A stretch of DNA of 45,363 nt from Nymphaea colorata (GCF_008831285.2 NW_022204793.1:1-45363); one strand, 5' to 3'; counted from the stretch's first letter, positions 20,222 through 32,071 are shown. Numbers and translations are program-made. Notes: generated from the sequence alone by a model not told the origin.

Positions 20222-20995
20222 ATGGATAAGGACCAAAACTAGTACGAATGCAGTTGATGCTGCACAGGAGCAGCAGGAGCAATTCCGGCATAGATCGAGG
20301 CGAATCTCCCTCATCAGCGAGGTCCGTCCATTTCTATCATGCTTGACGAGTTCGTCAATAATTAGGGATTCTACATCAAGGTCCAGAATTTGCACAAGGA
20401 GTATAGCACCTATCGCAAGACCCGCAGAGACGGCAGCTGCTTCTACCGAGCCCTCACCTTCTCCATTTTCGAGGCCATCCACGTCCGCAAGGACAATGCC
20501 CTCAAGGAGAAAATGGTGAAGAAACTTAAGGACGCCAAGGAGTTTCTGCTAAAGGCCAATTTCGAAGGAGTTATCTTCGAGGACATGCAAGAGCTCTTCA
20601 TCGAGAAGCTTAACGACGCCAAGATAAAGAGCATCGATGATGTGATTGGCATGTTCTGCGATCCCTAAATCTCGAATTACCTCGTACTGATGATGCGCTT
20701 CCTCACCTCGGGATAGCTGAAGAATAGTTCAGTCCTCTACTAGACTTTCATCGAGAATGGCCTGCCTATTGAATTCTTCTGCCAGAGCGAGGTGGAGCAG
20801 ATCGATAAAGAGGCAGACCAGATTCAGATAATGGCTCTTTTAAACTACCTTGAGGTCGGCATCAAGATCATCTACCTGGACTCCAACGTCAAGAGCAAGG
20901 AAGCTTACACTGTCATCCTGCCGGAATCTACCAAGCCTGCAGATGTGAAGGCCACCCTTCTGTACCGTCCCGGTCATTATGATATTCTATATTGA
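20222..20995 (+). CDS. Otubain-type ubiquitin thioesterase (OTUB)
   Basis: OTUB proteins are cysteine proteases that cleave ubiquitin chains, Lys48-linked for OTUB1. The catalytic Asp-Cys pair is in RKTRRDGSCFYRALTFS and the catalytic His in LLYRPGHYDILY just before TGA 20993-20995. In between are LMMRFLTSG, IEFFCQSEVEQIDKEADQIQI and other family segments, spaced as in human OTUB1. The main frame runs from 20339. Upstream, ISLISEVRPF in another frame aligns with the OTUB N-terminus and joins the main frame if one T is added to the TTT at about 20330. Before that, a QEQQEQF segment leads back towards ATG 20222, with one more unresolved shift. If only the downstream ATG at 20339 is used, the protein has 218 aa. 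Confidence 0.9.
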
Positions 20996-21064
20996 CCTGT
21001 ACATAGCTATTACCATCAAATTATATGATAGGAAGGATAGGATAGGAATGATGAAGGGGTGGGA

Positions 21065-22473
21065 TCACTCGGGGATTACTTTGTAGGGGTTCATGATGCC
21101 GTTTGGATCGAATAGCTTCTTGATGTTGCGATAGATTTGCAAAATTTAGGGGGATTTTTGGAGATGAAGGTATGATGGCTTGTGCAAACCCACTCCGTGC
21201 TATGCGCTGATGCTTCCATGATGCTTGGTCACCTCCTTGAACACAAAGCTATCCTTGAACTCTGACCCTTCATCCAGAATGATATTGACATGCAAATTGC
21301 CATCGCCAATGTGGCCATAGCCAAGGACCAAGGATTTCGACTATTTCCTGAGATACTAAAGCAGGCCTGGCCATTCCCTAACGTCGAAGGAGATATCGTA
21401 GGCAAGCACTCTTCCCTTCTCTCTGACTGCAGCCACTGCCACATCCTCCCTAATCTTCCAAATCTTACTATACTCCTTGTCGTTGTTGGACACAATCGCG
21501 TCATTGAAGTCATTTAGCTCCTCGAACAACTCATCGAGGTCTTCAGTGGACGCCTGCACGAACAGCATGTGTTAGTTCAGCTCTACTTTATCGAAGATGG
21601 GCGGATGGAGATGCCGAATCACCGTATGGTAGGTTGTTCCATCGATATACTACAACGCTGCCAGGTTCTTGCCCAACCTGCGCTTGATCAGGGGCAGGCT
21701 CTGCAGGATCTTCTAGAACTTGTCTGTCTTGAAGACCATTATCTTGCGGATGTTGTCGATCTTTTCGCAGTGGATGTTCAGCTTGGTGATTATGCCTATC
21801 GTGCCCTACCCCCGATGAAAAGCTGCTTCAAGTCGAATCCCGTATTGTCCTTGTGGATCTATGAACGCAAGTTGAGCACATCTCCGTTGGGTGTCACTGC
21901 CTACAAGCCCAAAATATGTGACCTAAAGGAACCATACTTAATCACGTATTTTCCACCGGCGTTGGTCGATGCGTTGCCTCCGATCTGGCATGACCCCTTT
22001 GCGCCGAGGTCGAGGGGTGTTTAGAAGCCGTATGGCTCGAGATACTAATTGAGTTTTTCGAGGATGACTCCCGCCTCGCAGTTGACGATGGAGCTGACTT
22101 CGTTGAATCCTTCGATTTTGTTCATGTTTTTGAGGTTTACGATGATCTCGTCGAAGACGGGCACGCTTCCGCCCACCAGTCCAGTGTTTCCGCCCTGGGG
22201 GACCACAGCCAGTCTTCGATTGTTGCAGTGCGCCAGTATCTTGGAGACGTGGTCGGTGGTCGAAGGGAAGAGAAGCAGTTTGGAATGCCCTCGATCGAGC
22301 TTGCGGAAGCAGAGGTTATGTGGCTATATGGCGGCGGGGTCGTCGACGACTGCGTGTGGGGGGAGGAAGGAGCGGAAGAAGGACACGTCCTGGTCAGAAA
22401 GTACTGCGTAGTCCTTGCGCTTGAAGTCGTGCTGCCAGAACCGATATCTGAGTGCCTTCTGGAGGAATAGCAT
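21065..22473 (-). CDS. D2HGDH: D-2-hydroxyglutarate dehydrogenase-like FAD oxidoreductase, 469 aa
   Basis: A FAD-linked (FAD_binding_4 / C-terminal FAD-oxidase) enzyme that oxidises D-2-hydroxyglutarate to 2-oxoglutarate, in mitochondria elsewhere. The FAD-binding PCMH motif [20 protein letters not shown] lies near residues 90-109. [20 protein letters not shown] follows, then [21 protein letters not shown] near residue 390, ISAQHGVG and the C-terminal [13 protein letters not shown]. The N-terminal 25 residues are basic and aromatic ([13 protein letters not shown]) and could be a targeting peptide. One base is missing at about 21807. The family sequence G(S/G)EGT(L/I)G needs a GAG codon exactly there. 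With it there are 470 whole codons. D-lactate dehydrogenase is the nearest alternative, but the motif set favours D2HGDH. Confidence 0.93.
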
Positions 22474-22638
22474 TCCAATTAAATATCCAATAATATATGA
22501 AACATACGCTTAAAATTAGAAATGGCATAAATGAACAAAATGTCTTTATTATCCTTACACGAGTGGTATGAAATGTTTAGCTTTATGACTGCTTTATGAT
22601 TGATGGTAATTCAGTATAATCATTAAGTCGATAGTTGA

Positions 22639-23756
22639 TCATAGCTTAGATTTGATGACTTGCGAATGCTCCTCCATGACTTCTAAGCAGGCCATGTAAA
22701 TTTTGAGGATTTTGCTCATCTAAATGGGTCTTCTCTTGTGTGCGTTGTGGCCAGTATCGTAAAGATGGAAACATAAGTATTCCTGAATCTTCTCTCCATC
22801 CATATCTATTCCGAATTCCCGCTTCAGTCTTTACTCCAGGGGTGCCTTAATCGTCTTAAACAGCCTTCGGTATTCAGGAAGATTCACGTAGGATTCTGAC
22901 CCCCAGCACAGATTATGGATTGAGCTTAAGTCTTGTGCGGTTAATGAAGCGGATCTTTTTGTCCAAAGATGAGCACTCTCAGTATCTTCAGCTTCCTATT
23001 GAGACCGTAAAGTTCACTGACTCCGTTGGGCAAAGTATTAATCAATCTTATGTAAGCAAAATAGTCGGTTATGGTCAGCTTGGGAAACTCCACAGGTCCG
23101 AAGGATCTGCCCTCGCCGATCTACAAGAATTTGCGATGCAGCAGGATTCTTTGGTGATCGTCATCCCACAGTTTCTGTGCCCTCCACTAGGGTGAGTTGT
23201 AGCCATTTTCTGTGATGCAGGATTGGACAAAGGTCAAGAGGCCAGTATACCAGTGATCGACGATCCGGTGATGTTGATGTATCCTTAGACGTATTGCGGA
23301 TAGTGGGTGATGAAGTAAGCGCTGAAGATGCTGCCCAATGAGTGAGCACAAAGGATTACTTTTCCCACCTTAAGGACCTTTATAAGGCGAATGATGAGTT
23401 CGGAGAAATGCGTAGCTGATCCATCGTAGTCTCCTCTCCTCTAGTCCTATCCATCGAAGCCAGGAGTGGTCAGGTTTACCCACCTACAGCTTTTCCCCAT
23501 TTCTGTCTCTAAGCCCGCCCATTCCACATGGTCGCCTGGTGCTCCATGCAGTGTCAAAAAGGTATGTTTCGAGTGGTTTCTATTATCAGTGACAAAGCAA
23601 TACCATCCGTTTCCCAATTAGATCCTTTCCTTTTCCTAGGTGTATACTGTATTTTCTTTTTATCTGTGAGTTCTATCTTGAAAGCTTTTAAATTCCTCTC
23701 CACAAGGGCCTATACCACTCGATGTTGCCTTTAGCGCTACTCTTCACTCCTTTCAT
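22639..23756 (-). CDS. Alpha/beta-hydrolase-fold protein, about 370 aa
   Basis: The oxyanion-loop motif LTLHGAPGDHVEW and the nucleophile elbow CAHSLGS, about 80 residues later, mark an alpha/beta hydrolase. A plausible acid segment is VLIFGQKDP. The spacing resembles the family of small esterase/lipase-like proteins with HGxPG and xHSxGS, but the substrate is unknown. The C-terminus, from NLCWGSESYVNLPEY to a final VIKSKL, is in yet another frame. One-base breaks near 23275 and 22955 both need one added base, and the N-terminal joint near 23715 is uncertain. I take ATG 23756, which lies in a readable but different frame. A 20-nt GTA...AG segment there lacks the invariant A and I do not call it an intron. 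Stop TGA 22639. Confidence 0.75.
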
Positions 23757-23969
23757 CTTCAATATGGTGGTAAGCATTCTCTGAGTAACCGTGCATGATG
23801 ATTTAATATTATAGTATGATGTCAAGGTGCGGTTTCCATATGACTACCATCCGCATTCATATACATTAACAATAACTATCTTTTGCATAAGTCATCTCAT
23901 TCTTAACAGTCAAATCATTCCTTTGAAGATTCTGACAATATTTTTTTCATAGTGTTTATTGATAATCTT
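23757..23969. promoter_or_regulatory. Shared upstream region of two divergent genes
   Basis: 213 AT-rich nt between the starts of the alpha/beta hydrolase (minus) and the TBC gene (plus). No named motif. Confidence 0.35.
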
Positions 23970-25902
23970 ATGTTTTTGAAGAAACTTATAAATAAAGGTT
24001 ACGAGGCGGACCACTGCCAAATCTGCAATAATCCCTTCAAGCTAATGTAGTTTTGCGGCCACGCAGCAAGTTCGACCGGATCCACAAGTGCAAGCGCTGT
24101 CTCAAGTTCATCTGCATCAATTGCGGAGACTCCAAGGAGTTCGTGCTCGACGAGGAGGGCAAAATGACCCGATAAACATAGAGTTTGCGTCAATTGCCGA
24201 GCAGATATTCAACGCATACGCCAGAACATGGACCACGTAAGTTTGGAAAGACTCAGTACGGCCTCAAGTGGGCGCATAACAGCAAATTGGCCGAGGAGTG
24301 GCTCTCCAATCTGTACCTCCTCTCCAACACAGTCGCAAGCAGCACATGAAGGACTACGAATACGCCCACTTCCTGGCGTTATTCTTCAAATCGGGAAGCA
24401 AATTCAACGAGGAGACGGAGATAATCGACAAGGACGTGATCCGGGGGCGGACTGACTTCAGCGTCTTCAACTACTCCATGAAGGAATTCTTCTACACGGT
24501 GCAGTTGGGAGTTGAGGACCAGCACGAGACCAGGCTCAACATCGCCAACGTCCTCTACGCCATCGCCGCCAGGTTCGAAAAGGTGGGCTACTGCCAGGGC
24601 ATGAGCGGGATCGCCGCCTTCTTGCTCTGCTTCGCCACCGAAGAGACCGCTTCATCATCTTCTGCGACCTGCTCGAACAGATCTTCCCCAAGATGTTCCT
24701 AGAGAGGAGCAGTGTAGGAGTAGCGCTGATTGGATTGCTGGCTGAGATCCACTTCCTGAAGGAATACTACGAGGCGGTGCTGATAAAGGGAAAGAAAAAT
24801 TTGCTGCTGAAGGAAAGAGAGGAATACAGTGAGGAGGAAGTGGCCCACATAAAGGTGATAATTGAGCTGGCGGGCAGTAAGGCACTGCTGAGCGTCTTCG
24901 TGGGGATTCTCAACTTCAGCAATCTAATGTTCGTCTGGTAGTAGTTGGCCAAGCGGCGCACCTTCGACGTGGTCTAGCGTGCCTTCCTCGCCATCATCTA
25001 CCTCAACCGGAATGCCATCCTGCAGTAGCGTTCCTTCAAGAAGCTCTAAGAGTACTTTTAGAAGCTGGACGGAGAGGCCTTCCGGTAGGCGTACCACGAC
25101 ATCGCCATCGACCAGGAGGCCAGCAGGCCTACATCGACGACTTCTATATCCAGAACGGCAAGAAGTGGAACACCTCCGGCACTGGCAGCTCCTACACCCT
25201 CTCCAAAGTCACCAGCTTCACTGAAAATTAAATCAAAGCCATCGAAAAGGCCTTCTGCAAGGGACTCACGACCCAACTCATGGCGCAAACTCCCATCATC
25301 GGAGAATAGGATTTCTTGCTCATCGTGGAAACCTATTACCAAGTGCTGAAGCGGGAAAGCGATGAGGGAGAATCCATCCTTTAGATCAGCAGTTTCTTCC
25401 TACGCAAGATATTCCAGAGCTTCAAGGGATAAGGGCGTTAGGGATTGCTGTTCAGGTAGTTATGAGCCGATATAGGTAATTCGTGTGTTGTTTTTCGATC
25501 TGTACGAAGAGCAGTCTGAAGGAGCGAGTGTGCGCCATTCTGGGGACATTCAAGGACTACTCTTGCAGGGTTTCCCTGTAGAACTTCAACAAGTTAATGC
25601 TGGCTCTGTTGTAGTTGGCTCCACCCAGTATGGCCCTCAAGAAAAACGCCTTCCTGGAACGCACGAACAAGTTCTTTTCGCCGACTGGAGCGGTTTCGCT
25701 GAATGAGTTGTAGATCCTGCTGAGTGACGAGTTCATGCTCGAGATGTCTCTGCTGATAGCCTTCTAGACGAAGTAAATCGTAAGCAAGACGCTGCAGGCC
25801 TTCGAGCAGCTCAAGAAGGAGAGGGAGGACGGTTAAAAGGAGGAAAAGCCCCAAGAGAAGGGATAAAGCGCAGGCTAGAATAATAAAGTGGCCAGTCCCT
25901 GA
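23970..25902 (+). CDS. FYVE-like zinc finger plus TBC-domain Rab GTPase-activating protein, 624 aa
   Basis: TBC proteins stimulate GTP hydrolysis by Rab GTPases. The N-terminal 50 residues hold a Cys-rich finger (CQICNNPF, then RIHKCKRCLKFICINC), spaced like FYVE/PHD-type fingers that bind membrane lipids. The TBC domain follows from about residue 90. The arginine finger is in IIDKDVIRGRTDF and the glutamine finger in GYCQGMSGIAAFLLC, so both catalytic residues are present. The C-terminal third is helical, with EQQAYIDDFYIQNG and a Lys/Glu/Gln-rich tail. Introns of 20 nt at 24047-24066, 24313-24332 and 25456-25475 all fit. Single bases are missing at about 24644 and 25119. Adding both gives exactly 625 codons. 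Start ATG 23970, stop TGA 25900-25902. Confidence 0.92.
24047..24066 (+). other. 20-nt intron (FYVE-TBC)
   Basis: GTAGTTTTGCGGCCACGCAG, A at position 15. It splits the zinc finger. Splicing gives CNNPFKLIKFDRIHKCKRC with the Cys pairs in register. Confidence 0.92.
24313..24332 (+). other. 20-nt intron (FYVE-TBC)
   Basis: GTACCTCCTCTCCAACACAG, A at position 15. It joins EEWLSNL to RKQHMKDYEYAHF at the start of the TBC domain. Confidence 0.92.
25456..25475 (+). other. 20-nt intron (FYVE-TBC)
   Basis: GTAGTTATGAGCCGATATAG, A at position 15. Unspliced, the frame meets a TGA inside this segment. Spliced, it continues FRQFVCCFSICTKSS to the C-terminal tail. Confidence 0.92.
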
Positions 25903-26071
25903 TTTTTAACTTGCTTCATCTCACTATTAGCCTCTCCATCTTCATCACCCACCCTCCTACCCCCAATCCCCTCCAATTACCCCTTATTCTCCGGATATAT
26001 GTTGTGTGGTGGTGGTGAGAGTGTTATTACTTTGAATTCTGGATTATAGAAGCATTACAATCTATTTCGAT

Positions 26072-27180
26072 ATGGAATAAGGGAACGGAAGTACATCGTT
26101 GCAGACGATCCTATTGGACCACACGCGTCAATCGGTGTAGGCGAAGATAGCTGAGTTATTCCATTCAAAGGAGTATCCCTCTTTCGAGTTGGGCGAATTC
26201 TACGGGCACTCCTTGTTCTCCTCGCACGAGAAATTCCATTTCTTCATCGATATCCTGGAGGAGTGGAACCGCAAGATCCAAAAGGGCGAGATCCCCGCCT
26301 TCTCCGACACGCTCTTCAAGAAGAACACCTTCATCTTCGACACGCTCAAGAACGCCACCCTGCATGCCCTGCCAGTCGCCGACCACATGCTCGACCACCT
26401 CTACAAGTGGTTCAATAGCACCCGCAACACCACCCTCAAAATGGCCAACCGATACAATAAACCCGAAACCAGGACCAACGATGAAGAGTGGGACATTAGA
26501 AATACATTCAAGTCCAACCTCCCCTCAGAGTAAACCTTACAACATACAGAATCGGCATGTACCGTCGCAGGATCTTCTGGGACTACGGAAAAGACAAATG
26601 CATGAGTGCTAAATTGATCAACGATAGCGGCAGGAAGGTGAGGACCGAAGCCGAGGAGTGCGAAGGAACCAAGAACGAAGTGGAGGAGAAAAGAATCGCA
26701 AAGATCGAAAACGCACTGGTGAGGGCGGAGATAGAGAGAAAGGAGTTCCTGAGCATCCAGAACAAGTGGAAGATCAAAAAGTATAGAGAATCCGAGGCAG
26801 GAGTCAAAAATTTCTATAGTGGCGCCTTTTCCCACAACAAAACCTACTTCCCCAAGAAGTTCTAGCAGTCCAAGGAGCGCGAGACGGATCAGGTGACGCT
26901 GAAGCGAGTCAAGACCAGTCTGGGCAACCGTCCCTCGGTAAAGAGGGCTCCCGAGCCAACCTCAACATACAATCGTTTTTCTTAAAACGACGTAACTCTG
27001 TTCATCGGTCTGAAGCCGTCGACTCCGTTGCAGCGGGATGCCTCTTTTTAGGAATTTTAGTTGAACAAATAGAACTAGTTGGGATTGCAACGGACGGTGG
27101 GAGTGGGAGTGATCGACGGGATGCGATTGATGAGCAATCCCTTTGAGAAGAAGCTCAAGAAGAAGAAGCGCAGAAATTGA
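26072..27180 (+). CDS. Unrecognised protein, 362 aa, one 20-nt intron
   Basis: Start ATG 26072, stop TGA 27178-27180. With the intron at 26530-26549 removed it is exactly 363 codons without a break. The N-terminal 150 residues look folded, with YPSFELGEFYGHSLFSSHEK, FFIDILEEWNRKIQKGE, and LKNATLHALPVADHMLDHLY. The next part is charged and helical (EEKRIAKIENALVRAEIERKE), and the last 110 residues are basic and low-complexity, ending KKLKKKKRRN. No known domain, signal peptide or membrane helix. The basic tail suggests a nuclear or nucleic-acid-associated protein, but that is only an inference. It follows the TBC gene by 170 nt on the same strand and converges with the coiled-coil gene at 27244. 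Confidence 0.82.
26530..26549 (+). other. 20-nt intron (hypothetical gene)
   Basis: GTAAACCTTACAACATACAG, A at position 15. It joins SNLPSE to IGMYRRRIFWDYG in another frame. Confidence 0.92.
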
Positions 27181-27243
27181 GATTGTTTAATATATTTTAT
27201 TATCTTAGTAGTAAGAATCAATCATCATTCATTCCCTGTCCAT

Positions 27244-30200
27244 TCACACCTTGAATAGTCCCGAGAAAAGACCACCCTTCTTCTTCTTCCGCTTGTTGGA
27301 AAATTGCTACTCGAAGTCCTTTATCTATAGATCTGCGAAGTGGAGCATCTTCATGAGGATGCGGCAGGTCTGGAGGAAAAGATCGGCGTTTCTAGGTTAT
27401 CGGTTATTTACTCGTTGAGCAGGTAGTCGAGAACCTTCTTGAAGTTGTGCTCCAGGCCGACGATCGAAGTCTCGTTTTAAAGCTTCACCAGCTTGCCCCT
27501 CAGCATCTGCAGCTCGTCTTGGCTGTCTCCCAACCGAGTCACCACCTACTACAGTCTTAGCTTTAGCTATTCGTTTTCCCTCCTGGTGGCCTACAGTCCG
27601 TTGAAACGCTAAGAACGGTTGGTCATGGTGATGTGGTCGGAAGGGTCGTCGGGGTCAGTCGCCAATCTGCGGAAAAGCTCGTTCTCGTGTGCGCTGGAGT
27701 GGGGACTGCTGAGGGAGGGATCGCGGGGCTAGATGGCAGAAATGTCCAGCCTTAGGTTGCTCCTGCGGGTCAGCCTCCTCCTCAGGACTAGGAAATTTGG
27801 CTATATTTTCTCCCAGTATGGCACGGAGGGGATTTCGTCTTCCTCCATGAGGGCCTGCAGGACCAAGTTGACCTCGTCTGCCACTGGGAAGATCTCGTCA
27901 GGAGTTATAATCTTCGCCATGTCCCGCATCTCTGATTCTTGCTCTTCGAGAGAGTCCTAACGAATCATCTCGATTGAGCCTTGCAGGCTTCGCAGTTTGG
28001 CAGCGTTTGGATCCTCAAAGACCACCCTAATATCTCCTAAAGGTTAAAGGCTTGGAGAGATTCTGCTGCTTCCTGGATATCGTGCTGCTGGCTTCTAAGG
28101 AGAGAGATAGCAGTGAGTACGGTAGTAAGTTTGCTAAAGAGGGATTCGCGAATGCCTGAAGGAATAATTGAGCATTGGCTTTCGCTTATGCAGATATTGT
28201 TTCACTCTGGCTCTCCTCATCCAAAGTCTCGACTGTGCACTGGCATTCTTCGTCCACTTTCTAAACCTAATCATCAATCATTTAATCTGCCTTGCTCACC
28301 ATTTTAACTTACTGCAGACAGCAGACTAATGCCTTACCCATTTCTGACATAGCTAAGGAGAGCTACAGTTTCACCAGTGCCTTCAAAGCGTTATTTTCAG
28401 CTTTCACCTAGCGAATAATGGGCATTATTTCCTTCAGTTTCATCCATGTCTTCTTTTTTATTTCATTCCTCGTCGATATTAGTTTCCTCGTGACTGAATT
28501 AACTTCCGACATCAATTTTTCGTTGCCTGCCTTGAGCACCCTTCCTTCGCTTTCAGCTGTCTTGAGTCTTTCTTCCAGTTTGGTTATTTCTGACTGTTTG
28601 TTTAGTCCTTACAAGCGTAGTTCCACGTTTGATGCTTCCAGCTTCGTCCTCACGTCTTTAAGCTCCTTAATGTCGTTGATAGCAACTGATAATTACGTCT
28701 TAAACTGGTTCTTTTCCCTGGATAGTTCCTCATTGGATTTTAATAGCTAGGCATTCCGTTGGGAATATGTTGCGATTATTTTGTGTTTTCTGTCTTTTAC
28801 GCCTAGAGAGCCAATGCTTTTTGGAAGTCATTTCTTCGAGATCAACGACTTCTTTGAATGATCCTTCAATTTCGCGTAACTATCGCTTGTATCTGTCCCC
28901 CTCAGCAGTCAGCTTCTTAATCACGCCTTCCTTTTCGATGAGAAGACGCTATGCCTGCTCTGACTTGCTCCTGAAGTGGATGAGGCTGGTGCGAGCCTAT
29001 TCATGCTATAACGTAAGCTTGGTATGGTCTGCACTAAGAGCTATGAACTTGTCGTTGAGAGTAGCGTGGCTTTCAAGAATGTCACGATTACTTGCCACTA
29101 TCTCTTAGTCTTTGCGCTGGATGATGCGCGCTAATTCTTCTTGATGGTGTTTTTCAGTTACGAAAACTGGTCTCTAAGGTTATTGAGTAAAAATTTATAC
29201 TATTCTTTTTCATAGAGGGCAGTTTTGGAGACTTCTTGTGCTTCCTGTGCCGACCGAGTGAGTTTGGATATTTGAGTTTGCTGCTCAGTTGCCAGCTTGT
29301 CCTTGTCCTGAATGGCTGCTTTCAGCTGCTGGCTCTACTTTTAGAGTGTGTTTATACGATTTTGGCAGTCTTTGACAGCGAGTTGCAGCTTTGCTGGGTG
29401 AGTATCAGTGACTCCTAGAGCAGAGGCTAGCAGAGCTCTCTCATCTTCCTCCTGTCTTGCCATTCTCATTCTTTATGCGTCTTTCTGGCTGCTTATTCAT
29501 GGTTTGCGAAATTTCCTGCTCCATTTGCTCCAGCTGTGCATGCAAATGATTGATCTCACATATATTTTGCTCATTCTTTTCCTCCAGTTCCTCTATCTGC
29601 GTCTCCATTTCTCCTCTTAACTGCTCAATGCTGCGTTAAAGTTTTACCATTTCCTCGTTTGATTTCAGCAATTTGAACATGTTTTCCTCGGCCTATACTT
29701 ATATTCCTGCAATCGGCTTCTCAGGGTGGTCACTAGGCGTTCAACTCATGCGCTTCATTGTGCCTGAAACTAGTTGGGGGTTGACTATTCCGAAGCCAGC
29801 TTAACCATGTCTGAAATAAGGCATTTAATTTGGTTTCGCAAGGATTCATTCTACCTCTAGCAGTTTTATTTCGCCCTTTGCACTCCTTCAGCTCCTACGC
29901 GACCAGCATCCTTTCCCTCTACCATCCTTCCTCCTGGTCTTCCCTTATCTCCTGCAGCTTCTATTAAAAATCGTTGACCACTCTCTTGTTGATGGCCTCC
30001 AGCTCCAGTATCTTGAAAGTGCATTCATCGAGACTGCGAAAACGCTACACTCTTGCCCTGAGGTTGTGGACAGTTCTTCCCAGCTGTCGACTGCAGGATG
30101 CGCATGGCTTATTTAGGACCCCTCTGCAGCTCTGCCCGTCTGCGGCCCTCCACTGCCTTCTTTACCGTCTATCTCAGTTTCTCCCCCTCGACCAAACTGC

Positions 30201-30642
30201 ATATTTCTTTCCGCTTCTGCTGTCAAAGCTAATCAAAAAGCTTCCTAACGCTCCGCAAGGACAGTGCATTCTACGACTTTCCATGTTCTTTCTACGTTCG
30301 CGATGTATTCATCGTGAAGTTAATAGTATTTTGTCCGATAGTCCATAGAGTCGAAGTCGAGTCTCTGCGGTTGTATGTTGATTGAGGGTGTGCTTTGATT
30401 TTGGGTTATTTATGTGTGATTTTGCTGCTGCTAAGTGATTTTTGCGATTTTGTTGGGAGTTTCTTTTTCGATCGGTCATGAACTTCATATTGTACTCCCG
30501 CTGCAGGTGCTCCTCATGTCGAAAATGGTCCAACTTAGTGAGAAGGTTCGTGGAGATAGTGCTGGTCTGTTTGCTCGAAATCAGCAACTTGCTTTCTAGT
30601 TTTTGATTGAGGGAAGGCTATAGCCCTGCCTGCTTTTCGCAT
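27244..30642 (-). CDS. Large coiled-coil protein, about 1,100 aa, many frame breaks
   Basis: From about 30642 (MRKAGRAIAF) to TGA 27244 (ending KKKKGGLFSGLFKV) the minus strand codes almost continuously for heptad-rich sequence: RTKYYQLHDEYIANVERTWK, ELEAINKRVVNDFQQKLQEI, KLASEQSTPNQFQAQ, TISAQAKANAQLFLQ, KLTTVLTAISLLRSQQHD, and a more ordered C-terminal part with ITPDEIFPVADEVNLVLQALM and LLNENADLFLQTCRILMKM. I do not recognise it. A 20-nt intron at 27392-27411 fits the pattern. At least eight further single-base frame shifts occur, most near A or T runs (for example about 28038 and 28160), so the exact protein cannot be read. Either this is one gene with assembly errors, which I prefer, or a decayed gene. 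Adjacent genes have the same kind of errors. Confidence 0.6.
27392..27411 (-). other. 20-nt intron (large coiled-coil gene)
   Basis: On the minus strand it reads GTAAATAACCGATAACCTAG, A at position 15. It joins LDYLLNE to NADLFLQTCRIL. Confidence 0.9.
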
Positions 30643-30711
30643 TTGAATATAATGAATCAATCCCAATGGCAAACGACAATCATATGGGAGGAATATAGGA
30701 AGACAAATAAA

Positions 30712-32071
30712 TCAGGCTTTGCTGAGGAAGTGGGCGCGGATGTGCTCGGAGTAGGTGCAGAATCGAAAAATTATTCATAATTTTGGGACTTAGTAAAGAG
30801 ATATGTACGGATTAGTAGATCCTGCCGTCGATCTAGTAAGTGAAACCCATCTATAAAAGCCTCCCACCAGACGAATTTCATTCAAAATTTGACTCATTTC
30901 AAAGTCACACACTTATGTTATGAACTCATTATAGACTTCGTTGAACAGAGCCTATCCTTGAATATGGGTGAAGCCTTGCGTGAGAATCCCAATGAAAAAG
31001 TGGAATATATGCTACTGCTATCTTCCTTTTGCAGCGTGGCTCAGTTTGGACGCGAGTCACTATATATAGAACAGCTAATGCCAGTTTGGTAAAATCTGCC
31101 TTTCCTGCTTGTGGGTTCATGAGAAGCGCATCCAATAGTTGAATGCCCTAGCGATAATGCTTGTAGCAGTGGCCTTAAGGACTTCTTAAAACTGCTAAAT
31201 CGCCATATTGGATTTGAAAGTCGTGCTTGCCTTATTCCCTGCAGAAGCAGTCCCATTTTTGGCTAAAGTAGTCAAACCAGAAGGGAAGGGTGCTAAAGTT
31301 AAGCTTAAATCCTAATCCCAGCACAATACTGCTTTCCACTTTTAGTATTTCATCCTTGCTAAGACCGCTCTCATTACTACTCAGAGCAGCTAAAACCTAT
31401 CCTTCATAGCCCTCTCCTCTGTTTTACTGCTACACAACGCAGCTGCTCCAAGAGCTTGTATCTTCTGAGGAGGCCAATTTTTTTGCTATAGAAAAGCATC
31501 GATAAACGCTACTGCCAGATGGAGTGTATTTTTCCTTAGTAGAAGCTAAGCTGAGATAAAGTTGAGCCAGTCAATAAGATAACTCTCTCCTTGCTGAGCA
31601 AAGCAGGAGTGCTTCCCGGTTGTGGAAAAGTGGTGATTAGTGATGAGTAGCTATCGATGGGTGCCAGTTCTTCCATGCATTTTAAGCTATTATTCCGAAG
31701 AGTTATTTCTCTTGCGTGTTATGCTTTGAGCGAAAGGTGATCTTGAGATGCTCTTTCCACGGCTATTCTCCAATGGTTTATATGGTCTATCTCGTTGCTT
31801 CTTGCTGTGTTTTTTTCCTTTCGCCAATTTCTTCTTGGTGGTTTGATTTTATTCTCTTTTCCTTTTTTTCCTTAACCTTGTCCTTACGGTGTTATTTTTA
31901 GAGGGAGTTAGGATTGGACAAATAATGATTGCTTTTTCTGACGGGCAATGGAGGACTGCAGCAGATGGTTAATCTGGGATGCGAGTCTCTCTGTCTTTGC
32001 GCTGAGGGGTTGCGGGAATGTTTGTGGGCGGGGTGCGGACGGGTGGGATCTTTCTTATGATTCTTTTGCAT
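30712..32071 (-). CDS. Cyclin-box protein
   Basis: Cyclins activate cyclin-dependent kinases. Start ATG 32071 (MQKNHKKDPTRPHPAHKH). The first 130 residues are very basic and Ser-rich (KRKREQNQTTKKKLAKG, SRSPFAQS), probably disordered. The cyclin box then reads YLIDWLNFISAQLLLRKNTLHLAVAFIDAFL, followed by KIQALGAAALCSSKTEER and VLGLGFKLNFSTLPFWFDYF, which match the first and second helices and the ML..L.F...T.. step of A/B/D-type cyclins. One missing base at about 31580 separates the ISKER step from YLIDWL. The 3' end is unsettled. A 20-nt intron at 30789-30808 fits the pattern, and the stop could be TGA 30712, 30680 or 30775. The subtype cannot be assigned. Confidence 0.8.
30789..30808 (-). 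other. Probable 20-nt intron (cyclin)
   Basis: On the minus strand it reads GTACATATCTCTTTACTAAG, with A at position 15. It ends AAG where the others end TAG or CAG. It bypasses an early TGA in the cyclin C-terminus. Confidence 0.65.

Noticed and set aside
21796-21812. A 14-nt GT...AG segment in D2HGDH that would restore frame as an intron.
   Set aside because: It would delete the conserved GEGT(L/I)G residues, and it lacks the 20-nt intron layout. A missing base explains the frame better.
23696-23715. A 20-nt GTA...GAG segment in the alpha/beta hydrolase that looks like the intron class.
   Set aside because: Position 15 is G, not A, and a continuous alternative frame exists through the segment.
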